DNA of 64,000 nt from Candidatus Eisenbacteria bacterium. Lineage in GTDB: Bacteria > Eisenbacteria > RBG-16-71-46 > JAFGJU01. Location of the stretch: the NCBI GenBank assembly GCA_026388185.1, contig JAPLKG010000008.1, forward strand, positions 1 to 64,000, written 5' to 3'. Under the pieces are notes generated by a model, which ran no database searches, was not told the origin of the DNA, and saw nothing but the letters and a program-made list of their open reading frames with translations. Position numbers and translations under genes: made by a program. Positions 53,120 to 61,137 of this stretch are shown piece after piece. Position 1 is the first letter of the stretch; the number at the start of each line of letters is the position of its first letter.

Positions 53120-53698
53120 ATGATCTATCTATTGACTGGTCCTGTACATTCCGGAAAAACGACCTTCTTGGCACGGATCATCCGTTCGTTGAAAGAGAGG
53201 GGGGTTGAGGTTGGTGGTTTCCTGAGTGTGTCGATCTGGAATGGTGACGAGTGCACAGGCTACGATCTGTATGATTTGAGCGAAGAGGAGGCGGTCCCCT
53301 TTATCCGCGCGACGGGAGAAAGAGCTTGGCAAAAGCTAGGCCCCTATTTTTTCATCCCCGACGGTCTCGAAAAGGCCAAGAACGTCCTTCTTCGAACCCG
53401 GAATGCCGATCTCTTGGTAGTGGACGAAGTCGGCCCTTTAGAACTATCAGGGGAAGGGTTGTGGCCGGTTCTGAGAGATGTGATTTCCCAGTGCAAAACG
53501 AACTGTCTCATAGTTGTCAGGGACAGCATTCTCAGGGATTTCGTGGAAATGCTGAACGACTCTGATGCAGAAGTGTTCCATGTTCAAGATAGCGGCATCT
53601 TTGCTCGGATGATAGATGAATTCACGGATCAACGCAGGAGACCCCCTCTTGGGGACGCCCGCAGCGGCAAGCAACTTCGTGATGGACACACTGCTTAA
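53120..53698 (+). CDS. THEP1-type nucleoside-triphosphatase
   Basis: 192 residues. Walker A LTGPVHSGKTTFLARI, Walker B LLVVDEVGPLELSGEGLWPV, family-typical GGFLSVSI after the P-loop. Members hydrolyse NTPs; the biological role is unclear, though such NTPases are often seen near molybdenum-enzyme genes. It follows the hydroxylase genes by 116 bases on the same strand. Confidence 0.85.
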   Translation: MIYLLTGPVHSGKTTFLARIIRSLKERGVEVGGFLSVSIWNGDECTGYDLYDLSEEEAVPFIRATGERAWQKLGPYFFIPDGLEKAKNVLLRTRNADLLVVDEVGPLELSGEGLWPVLRDVISQCKTNCLIVVRDSILRDFVEMLNDSDAEVFHVQDSGIFARMIDEFTDQRRRPPLGDARSGKQLRDGHTA

Positions 53699-53800
53699 CC
53701 GGAAATGGATCCGTTATTACAGGAACGTTTCGGCATCCGCTAGGCATCCCCTCGCTGTTCACGACTTGCGTTGAGGTAGACGCAGTAGAACTCATTGTGG

Positions 53801-53829
53801 CTCCTCAAGTTGTACGATTTGCGAACCAT
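53801..53829 (+). repeat. dispersed repeat, copy 1
   Basis: CTCCTCAAG then TTGTACGATTTGCGAACC then AT. It shares the 18-base core TTGTACGATTTGCGAACC exactly with copies at 53871 and 54805. The 515-base gap 53699-54213 holds copies 1 and 2, a CCGTGGC/GCCACGG hairpin near 53930-53960, and no gene I can support. Confidence 0.75.
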
Positions 53830-53870
53830 CGCCGTAGATCTACCCAGAGTTCGATGAACCGTCCAGAGTG

Positions 53871-53912
53871 CTCCTCCAGTTGTACGATTTGCGAACCATT
53901 AGGGTTGAAGTG
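53871..53912 (+). repeat. dispersed repeat, copy 2
   Basis: CTCCTCCAG then the 18-base core then ATTAGGGTTGAAG. Seventy bases after copy 1, same orientation. Similarity to copy 3 extends past the core (TTAGGRTTSARGTRGC). Confidence 0.75.
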
Positions 53913-54213
53913 GCCAGAAGTGGATGACGCCGTGGCTGTTTGAACAACGGCAAAACGCCACGGTCCACCTTACCGAGCACGCTCAGCGAGATTCCATTGA
54001 CTTGCAGATATGACAGATTTACTCTTGAGTCTGGATTGCGAAGGCTGCTTGAGGGCAGGTCTGGCGTTTATCATCTCTGAGCTGATTTTTGGCTTTTTCT
54101 GGCGCCGCAGGTTGGGCTGGGCCACCCAGAAAATTGCACTGTGAATATCCACGAAAGTGCAACACCGTCCAGTTTCACACACTACGTATACAAGCACACC
54201 TGAGGAGACGACT

Positions 54214-54783
54214 ATGGCAGAGGAAAAGTTCCCGATCGTAAACGATTTTGAGGCGTTTATTCAGGAATTCAAAGACGAATCCGACAGGGCAATCGTCGTA
54301 CTTACAGCAGCACGTCTCGATTTTCTCCTGTCCTTAATCCTTCAGAAATACCTGGTTGCTAATGCCGGTACGGTGGACGAGTTCTTCGAGAATCAGGGAC
54401 CCGGATCAACTTTTAGTAACAAGATAATGCTCGTCTTCAGACTGGGTTTGATAGACTCCGACTTCGCTCGTACGCTCCACCTAGTTCGCAAAATCCGCAA
54501 TGATTTCGCCCACGAAACCGCCGCGTGCTCCCTCGAAAAAGGAAGTCACAAGGACCGAATCAGGGGGCTTGTAGCACCCTACAAGGACATACCCTTCTTC
54601 GCTCGTTTCAAGCGGGTGTACTTCAAGGACATCGGACCATCGCGAGCTGACTACATGACCGTTGTTGGTCTTGCGATCCTCAGGCTGCACTATCTGTTCG
54701 AGGTGCTAGGAACAATTCCAACAGAGACAGCATTGTCACTGTTCAGCTCCAAGATGCGAGCGTCTAAGGAGAAGGAGAAATAG
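54214..54783 (+). CDS. MtlR-like (mannitol-repressor fold) protein
   Basis: 189 residues from ATG 54214 (GAGGAG 6 bases upstream). All-helical MtlR-family pattern: SDRAIVVLTAARLDFLLSLI, LVANAGTVDEFFENQGPGSTFSNKI, LGLIDSDFARTLHLVRKIRN and DFAHE. The family is named for MtlR but has no DNA-binding motif, and relatives are frequent in mobile or defence contexts. Flanked by direct repeat copies (53871 upstream, 54805 downstream) and followed by the multidomain nuclease gene; a functional link is inference. Confidence 0.75.
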   Translation: MAEEKFPIVNDFEAFIQEFKDESDRAIVVLTAARLDFLLSLILQKYLVANAGTVDEFFENQGPGSTFSNKIMLVFRLGLIDSDFARTLHLVRKIRNDFAHETAACSLEKGSHKDRIRGLVAPYKDIPFFARFKRVYFKDIGPSRADYMTVVGLAILRLHYLFEVLGTIPTETALSLFSSKMRASKEKEK

Positions 54784-54804
54784 ATCGAAGAGTCGAGAGA
54801 CCCG

Positions 54805-54840
54805 CTCCCCAAATTGTACGATTTGCGAACCGTTAGGATT
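54805..54840 (+). repeat. dispersed repeat, copy 3
   Basis: CTCCCCAAA then the same 18-base core then GTTAGGATT. Lies between the MtlR-like gene and the multidomain nuclease gene. Confidence 0.75.
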
Positions 54841-55041
54841 CAGGTAGCAAGAAGTATTGCAGGATAGCTGCCGGATAGAACCTCAGTTCGTCGGCGCTAC
54901 GATTCCTAGCTTCGTGGCAGCCTTAATCAAAGGAACTTCGAGGGAATAGCGCAGAATCAGTCGTACCGCCAAGGTCACCCCGGCTCTGTGTGTCAGAAGT
55001 TCAGCTTGAAGAAACAGCCGAATCAGAGCTATAGTCCAAAT

Positions 55042-58000
55042 ATGAGCTCTATCAGCAAGAACCTCGGTCACAAAAAAACAGTCCCCGCCCCCCCGTGTGA
55101 TTTGGGCCAATTCCAGATTCTTCCGATCTCCGATTGGGAAAAATTCGAGCGGTTCTGTAGGGATCTGTGGGCGGACCTATGGAAGAATCCAGAACTTGAG
55201 CGTCACGGCCGACAAGGCCAACCACAGGCCGGCGTTGATGTGTACGGTGAATCGAGGCCCGATAGGAAATTCGGAGGCATCCAGTGCAAACGCAAGGATG
55301 CTTATGCCGACAGTTCTCTCACAGAGAAGGAGCTTCGGAAAATAGTCAATGCGGCGAAGAAATTCAAACCTCGCCTAGATAAATTTGTTGTCGCCTATAC
55401 AGGTAAGCGAGATGTCAAACTTCAAAGGGTGGCCCGGGACATAACCCAAAAGCACAAGGCCTCCGGATGGTTCACCGTTTCTGTGGCCTCATGGAACCAC
55501 ATTGTGGACCTTCTGGGAAGCCATCGAGAGGTCGCGGACAAGTATTTCGGTTTCCTTAATCCGCCCAACGTCAACAAAGCTGCGGTTGACGACTTGAAGC
55601 AGATCGTCTTGGATCGAATGGAAGACATGACCAAGGCAATCTCAGAAATGCCGCAGACCATCGTTCCCATACAAGACGCTTCCCCAGGCGTACTAAAAAC
55701 ACTCCAGACGGATGCTTCTGTAACAGCAGAATTCAACGCAGAACTGGATCTTGCCAAGAAGCTGATAGATGAATTCAGGCCCAAGTCAGCATTGGAGTTT
55801 CTAGAGGACCTAGGGAAGCGCATTCGCGCGGACGCGGATAAGATAGTGAGGTATCGCTTGCTCACCAACAAGGCAGCTGCGAAAGGCCTGATCGGAGACA
55901 AGCGGGGAGCTGGAGAGCTTCTCATAGCGGCGCATCAATACAACCCTGATGATGAAAAAGCTCTGTGCAACCGTGCGCTGGGCCACGCCCTCTTGGGACA
56001 GAACGAAGATGCTCGGGAATGGATAGACCAGGTATTGAAGAGAAATCCTGCCAGTCGGCGGGCCTACGGAATTCTCGTTCACTGCGCTCCTTCGGAGGAA
56101 AGTCTTGACCAAATCATCCAGAAGATTCCCGAGTGGATGAGGCAGACCGAAGAGATTACATCCGCCCTGGGCTATGCCGCGGCCTCACGGGGCAAGCCGG
56201 AAGAATCTGCCCGCTGGTTAGAACTAGCACTCGAAGCTGCGAATAAGGACATCCCCCAACCCGATCTGTGGGCAGACCTTGCAGGAAGTCTTCTTCAAGC
56301 CATTTCTCATAAACTTGAGGTGATCAGCAGGATTCAGGTAACTGCGGCAGACGGAGAGAAAATCCAGCGAATTATAACGCTATTGAACCAGGCAATTGAA
56401 GCAGTTAGAGAAACGGAAACCATCAAATTCAGATCAAGCTGGTTCGTGAACCGCGGCTCGGCCCATCGCCTGTTAGGGGAATTCGATCTTGCTTTGTCCG
56501 ACATCGAATCGGCACTCAGTCTTGACCGCTCGGACGCCAGGTTCCTGAAACATAAGGCGATCATTCTCTATGAACGAGGTGATGTTGACTCGGCGGTCAG
56601 CATCTTTCGCCGGATAATCTGTGATCCCGCCACCCCGGAGATCTCCATTATTCTTGCAGGAATTCTGCATGAAAAAGGTCAAGACGAGGAAGCTGTAAAG
56701 ATTCTAGAGGAGTCGCCTTTCAAGATCATTCCCGATGCATTGCGAGAGGGGAAACAGCATCTTCTTATCGAAATTTATCTTGCCCTAGGGGATTATGATA
56801 AAGCCCGCGCGACTTTGGCGGCCATGCGCGCTTCCTATCCGGGGAACATTCTTAATCTAGTTGAAGCCGCACGAGTCGAAAAAGCAACAGGAGACGAGGT
56901 TGCCGCTAACCGTCTTCTGGACGAGGCATTCACGTACGTTTCCGAGAAAACGCCGTTTAGCCACCGGGTCGAGCTTGCTAACGAGCTTTATGTTCGTGAA
57001 CAATATACGAAGACCTGGCCACTTCTGGAGAAAGTCGTGGATGCCAAGCTCGAGACTCCTCTCACCAATCAGCTTCTGTACTCCTACTACCGGGCCGGAG
57101 AAGTTGCAAAGGGCTTGGCCGCCTGCCGCTCGATACCAGAGGCGAAAAAAAGCAGGTTCGTTACCCAAATCCACATAGCGATTCTTGAGGAAATCAGAGA
57201 CCTTAGCGAAGCAGTTCGGGTCGAAGAAGCATACTTGAGCCGGAACCCAAACGACATAAAGATACGGATTCGTTGGGCGGCAACTTTGTATCGGCTGGGA
57301 GAGCGGGAGAAACTGGACGCCTTCTTGAAGTCCCCGGTGGATCTGAAATCGCTCCCTTTGGACGCCGGGTTGCAGCTAGTCGCACTCTATCTAGAGCAAG
57401 AGATGCCGGAGAAAGCGCTCGATTTGGGTTATGAACTGCGACGCAAGTACTATGAAGATCCAGAAGCGCACTTGAAATATGTGGGCCTTTTTTTCACCTG
57501 CGAGAAGAAGCTCGACCGAGAGAAGCTCTCACCGAGGGAAGTAGGAGAGAATACGGCGGTCCAGGTGGATGATAACGGGTCGAAGGAATGGTATGTCATC
57601 GAGAATCGTCAGAATGCAGAAGTGGCGAGAAATGAGCTCGACTTGAATAATCCGTTGGCTCAGAGACTCTTGGGCAAACATATTGACGATGAAGTGGTGA
57701 CCCGGAAACATGCCCTGGCTGAGACAAAAGTCAAGATCGGTGGCCTGAAGAGTAAGTATGTTCATGCCCTCCACGAAACCTTCGAAATATTCCCACACGT
57801 GTTTCCCGACACTCCCGGCTTGGAGAGGGTGCCCGTCACAATTGGAGAAGAGAAGAAAGACATCGAAAGAATGCTCGAAGTCATTGGAAAACGCGACGAC
57901 CGGATTTCTGGAATTGAGAAGCTCTACTTAAATACTCAGATACCTCTAGGGACTTTTGCGAACTTGCTAGATCAGAACCCGGTCGAAGTCTTGAGTGGTC

Positions 58001-58989
58001 TGTCAAATACCAGCGAAGTTCGGAACTGTTCCGGAACCGCCGAGGAAAGAGAATCTGCGTTGGATTTGATCAGAAATAGCAGAACCGTCGTGGTAGATGT
58101 CACAGCAATTTATACGTGTGCGCAGCTGCAGAAATTGGATCTACTAAAGAAGGTTTTTGACCAGCTCCTCGTTGGCCAATCGACAATTGATTTGCTTCGT
58201 GATGCGATTTCCGAACACAAAGGGGCCACTGAGTCGGGATTCATGAGAATTTGGAAGGACAAGGACGGTTTCCGACGCCGCGAGGTTACGGCCGAGGAAG
58301 TGAGAAAGAACATTCAGTTCCTGGAAACGATGAAGAATTGGGTTATAGCCAACTGCCGTCTAGCTCTCTGCCCCAGTTTGCCGAAGTTGAGAGTCGAAAG
58401 GCCAGAACTCTCTGAGGAAACAATAGGAGAATCGTTTCTCGAAGCATTTGTGATTAGCCGGGAAAACAAAGTTCCTCTTTATTCGGATGATTTGGTAACT
58501 CGACTCATCGCTAGCAAGGAATTTGGTGTTTCTGGTTTCTGGACCCAAGTGGTGGCACTGCATGCACTGAACGAGAAACTCATTTCCCAGGAGGAATACA
58601 GCGGCTTAGTAATCCGGCTTATTCAGCTGCGTTTTCGGCATACGACCATCAACGAAGCGGTGTTGCTTGACGCTGCTCGCAAGTCCGGATGGGCCACCGG
58701 CCATCCTTTTCTCGATGTAGCTGACACTCTGACCAAGCCAGAAATGGAACTGAGATCCATTGTCAAAGTGGCCGCAGAATTCTTCTACCTGCTGTGGCAA
58801 CAGCCCATCTTTGGTATGCGAAGGGACAGTTTGGTTGTGGCTACGCTGGATTCGCTGACTTGTGGAAGGAGAAAGGATGTTGTCCTCAAGGCTCTGGAAG
58901 CAGCTATAAGACACCGGTTCCGCTTCGCTCCCTTGATTGAGAACGACCTCTTACGGATGATGGTAGCCTGGTACTCTCTCAAGGTCTAA
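55042..58989 (+). CDS. restriction-endonuclease-like / TPR / GreAB-C-like / PIN multidomain protein
   Basis: 1315 residues from ATG 55042 (GTG 54988 possible; neither has a good ribosome site). Residues about 25-190: PD-(D/E)XK Mrr-like nuclease, with Glu36, Asp66 in GVDVYGE and Gln81-x-Lys83 in GGIQCKRK. Residues about 240-820: long TPR/superhelical array (for example SSWFVNRGSAHRLLGEFDLA, AIILYERGDVDSAVSIF). Residues about 830-915: a segment like the C-terminal domain of GreA/GreB (NTAVQVDD..., then NPLAQRLLGKHIDDEV at 870-885). Residues about 1010-1165: PIN-like nuclease with Asp1019 (TVVVDVTAIY), Glu1134 and Asp1149 (LYSDDLVTRLIA). This matches a predicted conflict-system architecture known, as I recall, as TPR-GreAB-C-PIN, here with an extra N-terminal DNase-like domain. 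Likely antiphage or transcription-linked defence; untested. Confidence 0.8.
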   Translation: MSSISKNLGHKKTVPAPPCDLGQFQILPISDWEKFERFCRDLWADLWKNPELERHGRQGQPQAGVDVYGESRPDRKFGGIQCKRKDAYADSSLTEKELRKIVNAAKKFKPRLDKFVVAYTGKRDVKLQRVARDITQKHKASGWFTVSVASWNHIVDLLGSHREVADKYFGFLNPPNVNKAAVDDLKQIVLDRMEDMTKAISEMPQTIVPIQDASPGVLKTLQTDASVTAEFNAELDLAKKLIDEFRPKSALEFLEDLGKRIRADADKIVRYRLLTNKAAAKGLIGDKRGAGELLIAAHQYNPDDEKALCNRALGHALLGQNEDAREWIDQVLKRNPASRRAYGILVHCAPSEESLDQIIQKIPEWMRQTEEITSALGYAAASRGKPEESARWLELALEAANKDIPQPDLWADLAGSLLQAISHKLEVISRIQVTAADGEKIQRIITLLNQAIEAVRETETIKFRSSWFVNRGSAHRLLGEFDLALSDIESALSLDRSDARFLKHKAIILYERGDVDSAVSIFRRIICDPATPEISIILAGILHEKGQDEEAVKILEESPFKIIPDALREGKQHLLIEIYLALGDYDKARATLAAMRASYPGNILNLVEAARVEKATGDEVAANRLLDEAFTYVSEKTPFSHRVELANELYVREQYTKTWPLLEKVVDAKLETPLTNQLLYSYYRAGEVAKGLAACRSIPEAKKSRFVTQIHIAILEEIRDLSEAVRVEEAYLSRNPNDIKIRIRWAATLYRLGEREKLDAFLKSPVDLKSLPLDAGLQLVALYLEQEMPEKALDLGYELRRKYYEDPEAHLKYVGLFFTCEKKLDREKLSPREVGENTAVQVDDNGSKEWYVIENRQNAEVARNELDLNNPLAQRLLGKHIDDEVVTRKHALAETKVKIGGLKSKYVHALHETFEIFPHVFPDTPGLERVPVTIGEEKKDIERMLEVIGKRDDRISGIEKLYLNTQIPLGTFANLLDQNPVEVLSGLSNTSEVRNCSGTAEERESALDLIRNSRTVVVDVTAIYTCAQLQKLDLLKKVFDQLLVGQSTIDLLRDAISEHKGATESGFMRIWKDKDGFRRREVTAEEVRKNIQFLETMKNWVIANCRLALCPSLPKLRVERPELSEETIGESFLEAFVISRENKVPLYSDDLVTRLIASKEFGVSGFWTQVVALHALNEKLISQEEYSGLVIRLIQLRFRHTTINEAVLLDAARKSGWATGHPFLDVADTLTKPEMELRSIVKVAAEFFYLLWQQPIFGMRRDSLVVATLDSLTCGRRKDVVLKALEAAIRHRFRFAPLIENDLLRMMVAWYSLKV

Positions 58990-59183
58990 ACACTCCTTAT
59001 CTCAAATTTGTAGTAAGACGTTTGCTGCCAAGATATGAAGAACGTGGAGCAAGCGCAAGTCCTAGCGATTGCACGCCGGCAAAGTGAAACACAAATGGGT
59101 CTTTGGAGGAAGAATTTCTCGCCGCGCCCGAGCGTTTGGCCAGACATCGCAGGACTGAGAGCCTTACCCTCCAACGTCGCTCC

Positions 59184-59564
59184 TCACTCAGTATTTGCCT
59201 TCATATGTCCCCTAAGCCGCGCCAGTTGCCTCCTGACGATCTGCTCCTGGAATTCCAGGTCCTTGTCAGTTCCCCAAAACGGCTTTTCCATCTGAATCTG
59301 ATCTAGTCTATTTTTCAAATATTCAAAATAATCAAGATTCCTAACCAAATCTTTGCAGCCGCCCCGAACTTCCATTTTTCCAAGTAGTTGCTTGAATCTC
59401 TGTATTCCGGACTTTCCCCGTATGAATAATTGAATTCCGCATTCATTACACGTGCAATAGGGTTTTTGATTCTTTGTTATCTCTACCAAGAGCATTTCTC
59501 CACAGACGGGACAGGGGAAATACGAATTCTTCTCTTGGTCATTATCCAACGTTACGTTGTCCAA
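59184..59564 (-). CDS. zinc-ribbon protein of mobile-element type
   Basis: 126 residues from TTG 59564, chosen because GAGGTGA lies 5 bases upstream (a GTG at 59573 is also in frame). The N-terminal zinc ribbon has CPVCGEMLL and YCTCNECGIQLFIRGKSG; the rest is helical and charged. Such small proteins accompany Rep genes of small replicons. It lies 10 bases after the Rep-like frame on the same strand. The gap 58990-59183 holds nothing I can support. Confidence 0.65.
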   Translation of the reverse strand: MDNVTLDNDQEKNSYFPCPVCGEMLLVEITKNQKPYCTCNECGIQLFIRGKSGIQRFKQLLGKMEVRGGCKDLVRNLDYFEYLKNRLDQIQMEKPFWGTDKDLEFQEQIVRRQLARLRGHMKANTE

Positions 59565-59574
59565 TAGAATCACC

Positions 59575-60042
59575 TCAAATGACCGCTATCAGTCTTTCAA
59601 GATCGCTCGCACTTGCGAAGGATCGTAGCAATCCATCATAATCATACTGCTCGGCAAACGCGTCTCCACAAGCTGCGGCGTGTAGAAGCGAAATGCCACA
59701 TTTGATTAGCCACCACCCCGAAGCGGTTCGCTTTTCAAACAGCAGAATATCTCTTGAGGTGCTATATCGCCTGGTTCCCCAAGGAGCAGACAAGATAACA
59801 TCCTTAGCAAGGTACTTCGAGAGGTAGTAGCTTATCCTGTGTAGGTCCCTGATCGCTTCGATGTGGACGATACGCCCGCCGCCCAGAGCTTCCCAATTCT
59901 CAGAGATCCACGCCTGGGGAATGTAGCATTGGATGAGAATGTGCAAATGAGGTATGCCAGACTTGTGAAACTCAACAACGGAAATGAAAAGGACCGACTT
60001 ACCCAATCTCCTCTGCAGATAAACTCTGAACTTGGCCCAGAC
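59575..60042 (-). pseudogene. HUH-type rolling-circle Rep, N-terminally truncated
   Basis: 156 codons of recognisable Rep: WAKFRVYLQRRLGK, VVEFHKSGIPHLHILI with the HUH metal motif (HLH), WISENWEALGGGRIVHIEAI and the catalytic-Tyr segment ISYYLSKYLAKDV, then RRYSTSRDILLF. The usual first ~60 residues with motif 1 are missing: at 60042 the frame runs straight into tRNA-derived sequence (SSMAERPAINRRVAGSSPTR is translated tRNA). So the gene is broken or fused at its 5' end, although the metal and tyrosine motifs remain. Confidence 0.7.
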
Positions 60043-60115
60043 TCCCCGAGTAGGACTCGAACCTGCAACCCTCCGGTTAATGGCCGGACGTTCTGCCATT
60101 GAGCTACGACGAACC
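60043..60115 (-). pseudogene. broken tRNA-Asn-like sequence
   Basis: The minus strand begins GGTTCGTCGTAGCTCAATGG like a tRNA-Asn 5' half, with anticodon stem TCCGG/CCGGA, but the loop is CCATTAA (U33 lost, ATT instead of GTT). After the T-loop TTCGAGTCC the 3' acceptor strand (expected GACGAACC) is replaced by unrelated sequence. Probably an integration or recombination scar. Confidence 0.65.
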
Positions 60116-60169
60116 AGCCACCGACAGTTCCCACGGCCCGCTCTACAAGCTATCATCCCGAGACTTCTC

Positions 60170-60242
60170 TTGACGAAGAGTCAGCTTTCGTTATAATAAC
60201 GAAAAGGCGCCGAAACTTGGTCATTTTCGTTATAGTAACGAA
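60170..60242 (+). promoter_or_regulatory. promoter with twin palindromic operators
   Basis: Promoter TTGACG (60170-60175), 16 bases, TATAAT (60192-60197). Perfect palindromes TTCGTTA-TAA-TAACGAA (60187-60203, containing the -10) and TTCGTTA-TAG-TAACGAA (60226-60242), centres 39 bases apart. Predicts repression by a dimer bound at both sites. Confidence 0.75.
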
Positions 60243-60257
60243 TACACGGGAGGTTGT

Positions 60258-60383
60258 GTGGGGAGTTTCAGAAAGCATCTCGATATCGCGACCGAGAAAC
60301 TGGACGTTCTGGTCACTGCGTATCGGAATGGGCAACACACGGTAGTGGGTGACTTGGGGACAAAGGTGGGGGAGGTTTGGTGA
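60258..60383 (+). CDS. 41-aa protein translationally coupled to nucleotidyltransferase
   Basis: GTG 60258 to TGA 60383, with GGGAGG 4 bases upstream. The product has a helical charged first half (FRKHLDIATEKLDVLVTAYR) and ends VVGDLGTKVGEVW. The stop overlaps the next start as GTGA. Too short to recognise; could be an antitoxin-like partner or the remnant of a DNA-binding domain. Confidence 0.5.
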   Translation: MGSFRKHLDIATEKLDVLVTAYRNGQHTVVGDLGTKVGEVW

Positions 60384-60967
60384 GAAGATTGAACCAAAAG
60401 CGAAACCTTAAGAAACTAGTTGGGTGTCTGGCTCCGATCGGCGGAGTCAAGTCCGTGATTCTCTACGGTAGTTTTGCAAGAGGAGACTTTGGACCGAAAT
60501 CTGACCTAGACCTGCTTATCATTACTGACAAAGCCGGGGCCCGCCACGCTGTTCTGAAAGTAGTTGCTGGGCTCGACTTGGACAGGCGAGTCCAGCCTAC
60601 GGTCAGGACCGAATCAGAGCTTGGAAAAACTGACAGCGGGCTGCTCAAGAATATCTTCGAGGAAGGGAGAGTTGTTTATCTGAGAGAACCCATGGAGATT
60701 CCTGTGAAGGCTCTTCTCGGACTCAAGCCGTTCTCGATACTGGTGTTTGAGCTTACACGCTTGGACCAGAAGACAAAGGCAAGATTCAACAGGGAAATGT
60801 ATGAGAGGAGCAGGGGCAGGTACAAGTATGGGGGCCTCTTGGAGGAGATAGGTGGACGAAGGCTGTCAAGGGGCTGCGTACTCATTCCTCTGTCCGCAAG
60901 AACCCGGTTACTGAGATTCTTCAAGAAATACCTTGTGGGATTTGAGGAGATCGAGGTCTGGAGATGA
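60380..60967 (+). CDS. MNT-type nucleotidyltransferase-domain protein
   Basis: 195 residues from GTG 60380. The N-terminal half is a minimal nucleotidyltransferase: SVILYGSFARGDFGPKSDLDLLII with the GS motif and the DxD metal residues, then a third acidic strand near RRVQPTV. The C-terminal half (about 110-195, FNREMYERSRGRYKYGGLLEEIGG) is basic and unrecognised. MNT proteins occur as antitoxins with HEPN toxins and as stand-alone AMP or nucleotide transferases; no HEPN gene is adjacent. Preceded by twin operators and the coupled 41-aa ORF. Confidence 0.75.
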   Translation: MRRLNQKRNLKKLVGCLAPIGGVKSVILYGSFARGDFGPKSDLDLLIITDKAGARHAVLKVVAGLDLDRRVQPTVRTESELGKTDSGLLKNIFEEGRVVYLREPMEIPVKALLGLKPFSILVFELTRLDQKTKARFNREMYERSRGRYKYGGLLEEIGGRRLSRGCVLIPLSARTRLLRFFKKYLVGFEEIEVWR

Positions 60968-61053
60968 GTCGCTGCTAATCATGCCATCCACCAGGGCCTT
61001 CGACGGCTGGCGGGGTCCGACACGCCGGAAGCATCCCCCCACCTGCATTTGCC

Positions 61054-61082
61054 TTGACGACCCGTGGACTCGGTGCTAAAGT
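61054..61082 (+). promoter_or_regulatory. promoter for por operon
   Basis: TTGACG (61054-61059), 17-base spacer, TAAAGT (61077-61082); the operon start codon is at 61138 with AAGGAG before it. Confidence 0.6.
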
Positions 61083-61137
61083 ATCAGGCTAGTCATTCTG
61101 ACACAGTATGCTCTTTGGATTTAGATAAGGAGTCTTC

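Noticed and set aside
53801-54840. CRISPR array or coding repeats at the TTGTACGATTTGCGAACC copies
   Set aside because: Only three copies with spacings of 70 and about 930 bases; not regular, and reading frames differ between copies.
60043-60156. N-terminal extension of the Rep protein with MAERPAINRRVAGSS
   Set aside because: This is translated tRNA-like sequence, not part of the Rep family.
61098-61126. CTGACA-17-TTAGAT as promoter for porG
   Set aside because: The start point would fall about at 61133, leaving no room for the AAGGAG ribosome site; TTGACG-17-TAAAGT at 61054 is better placed.
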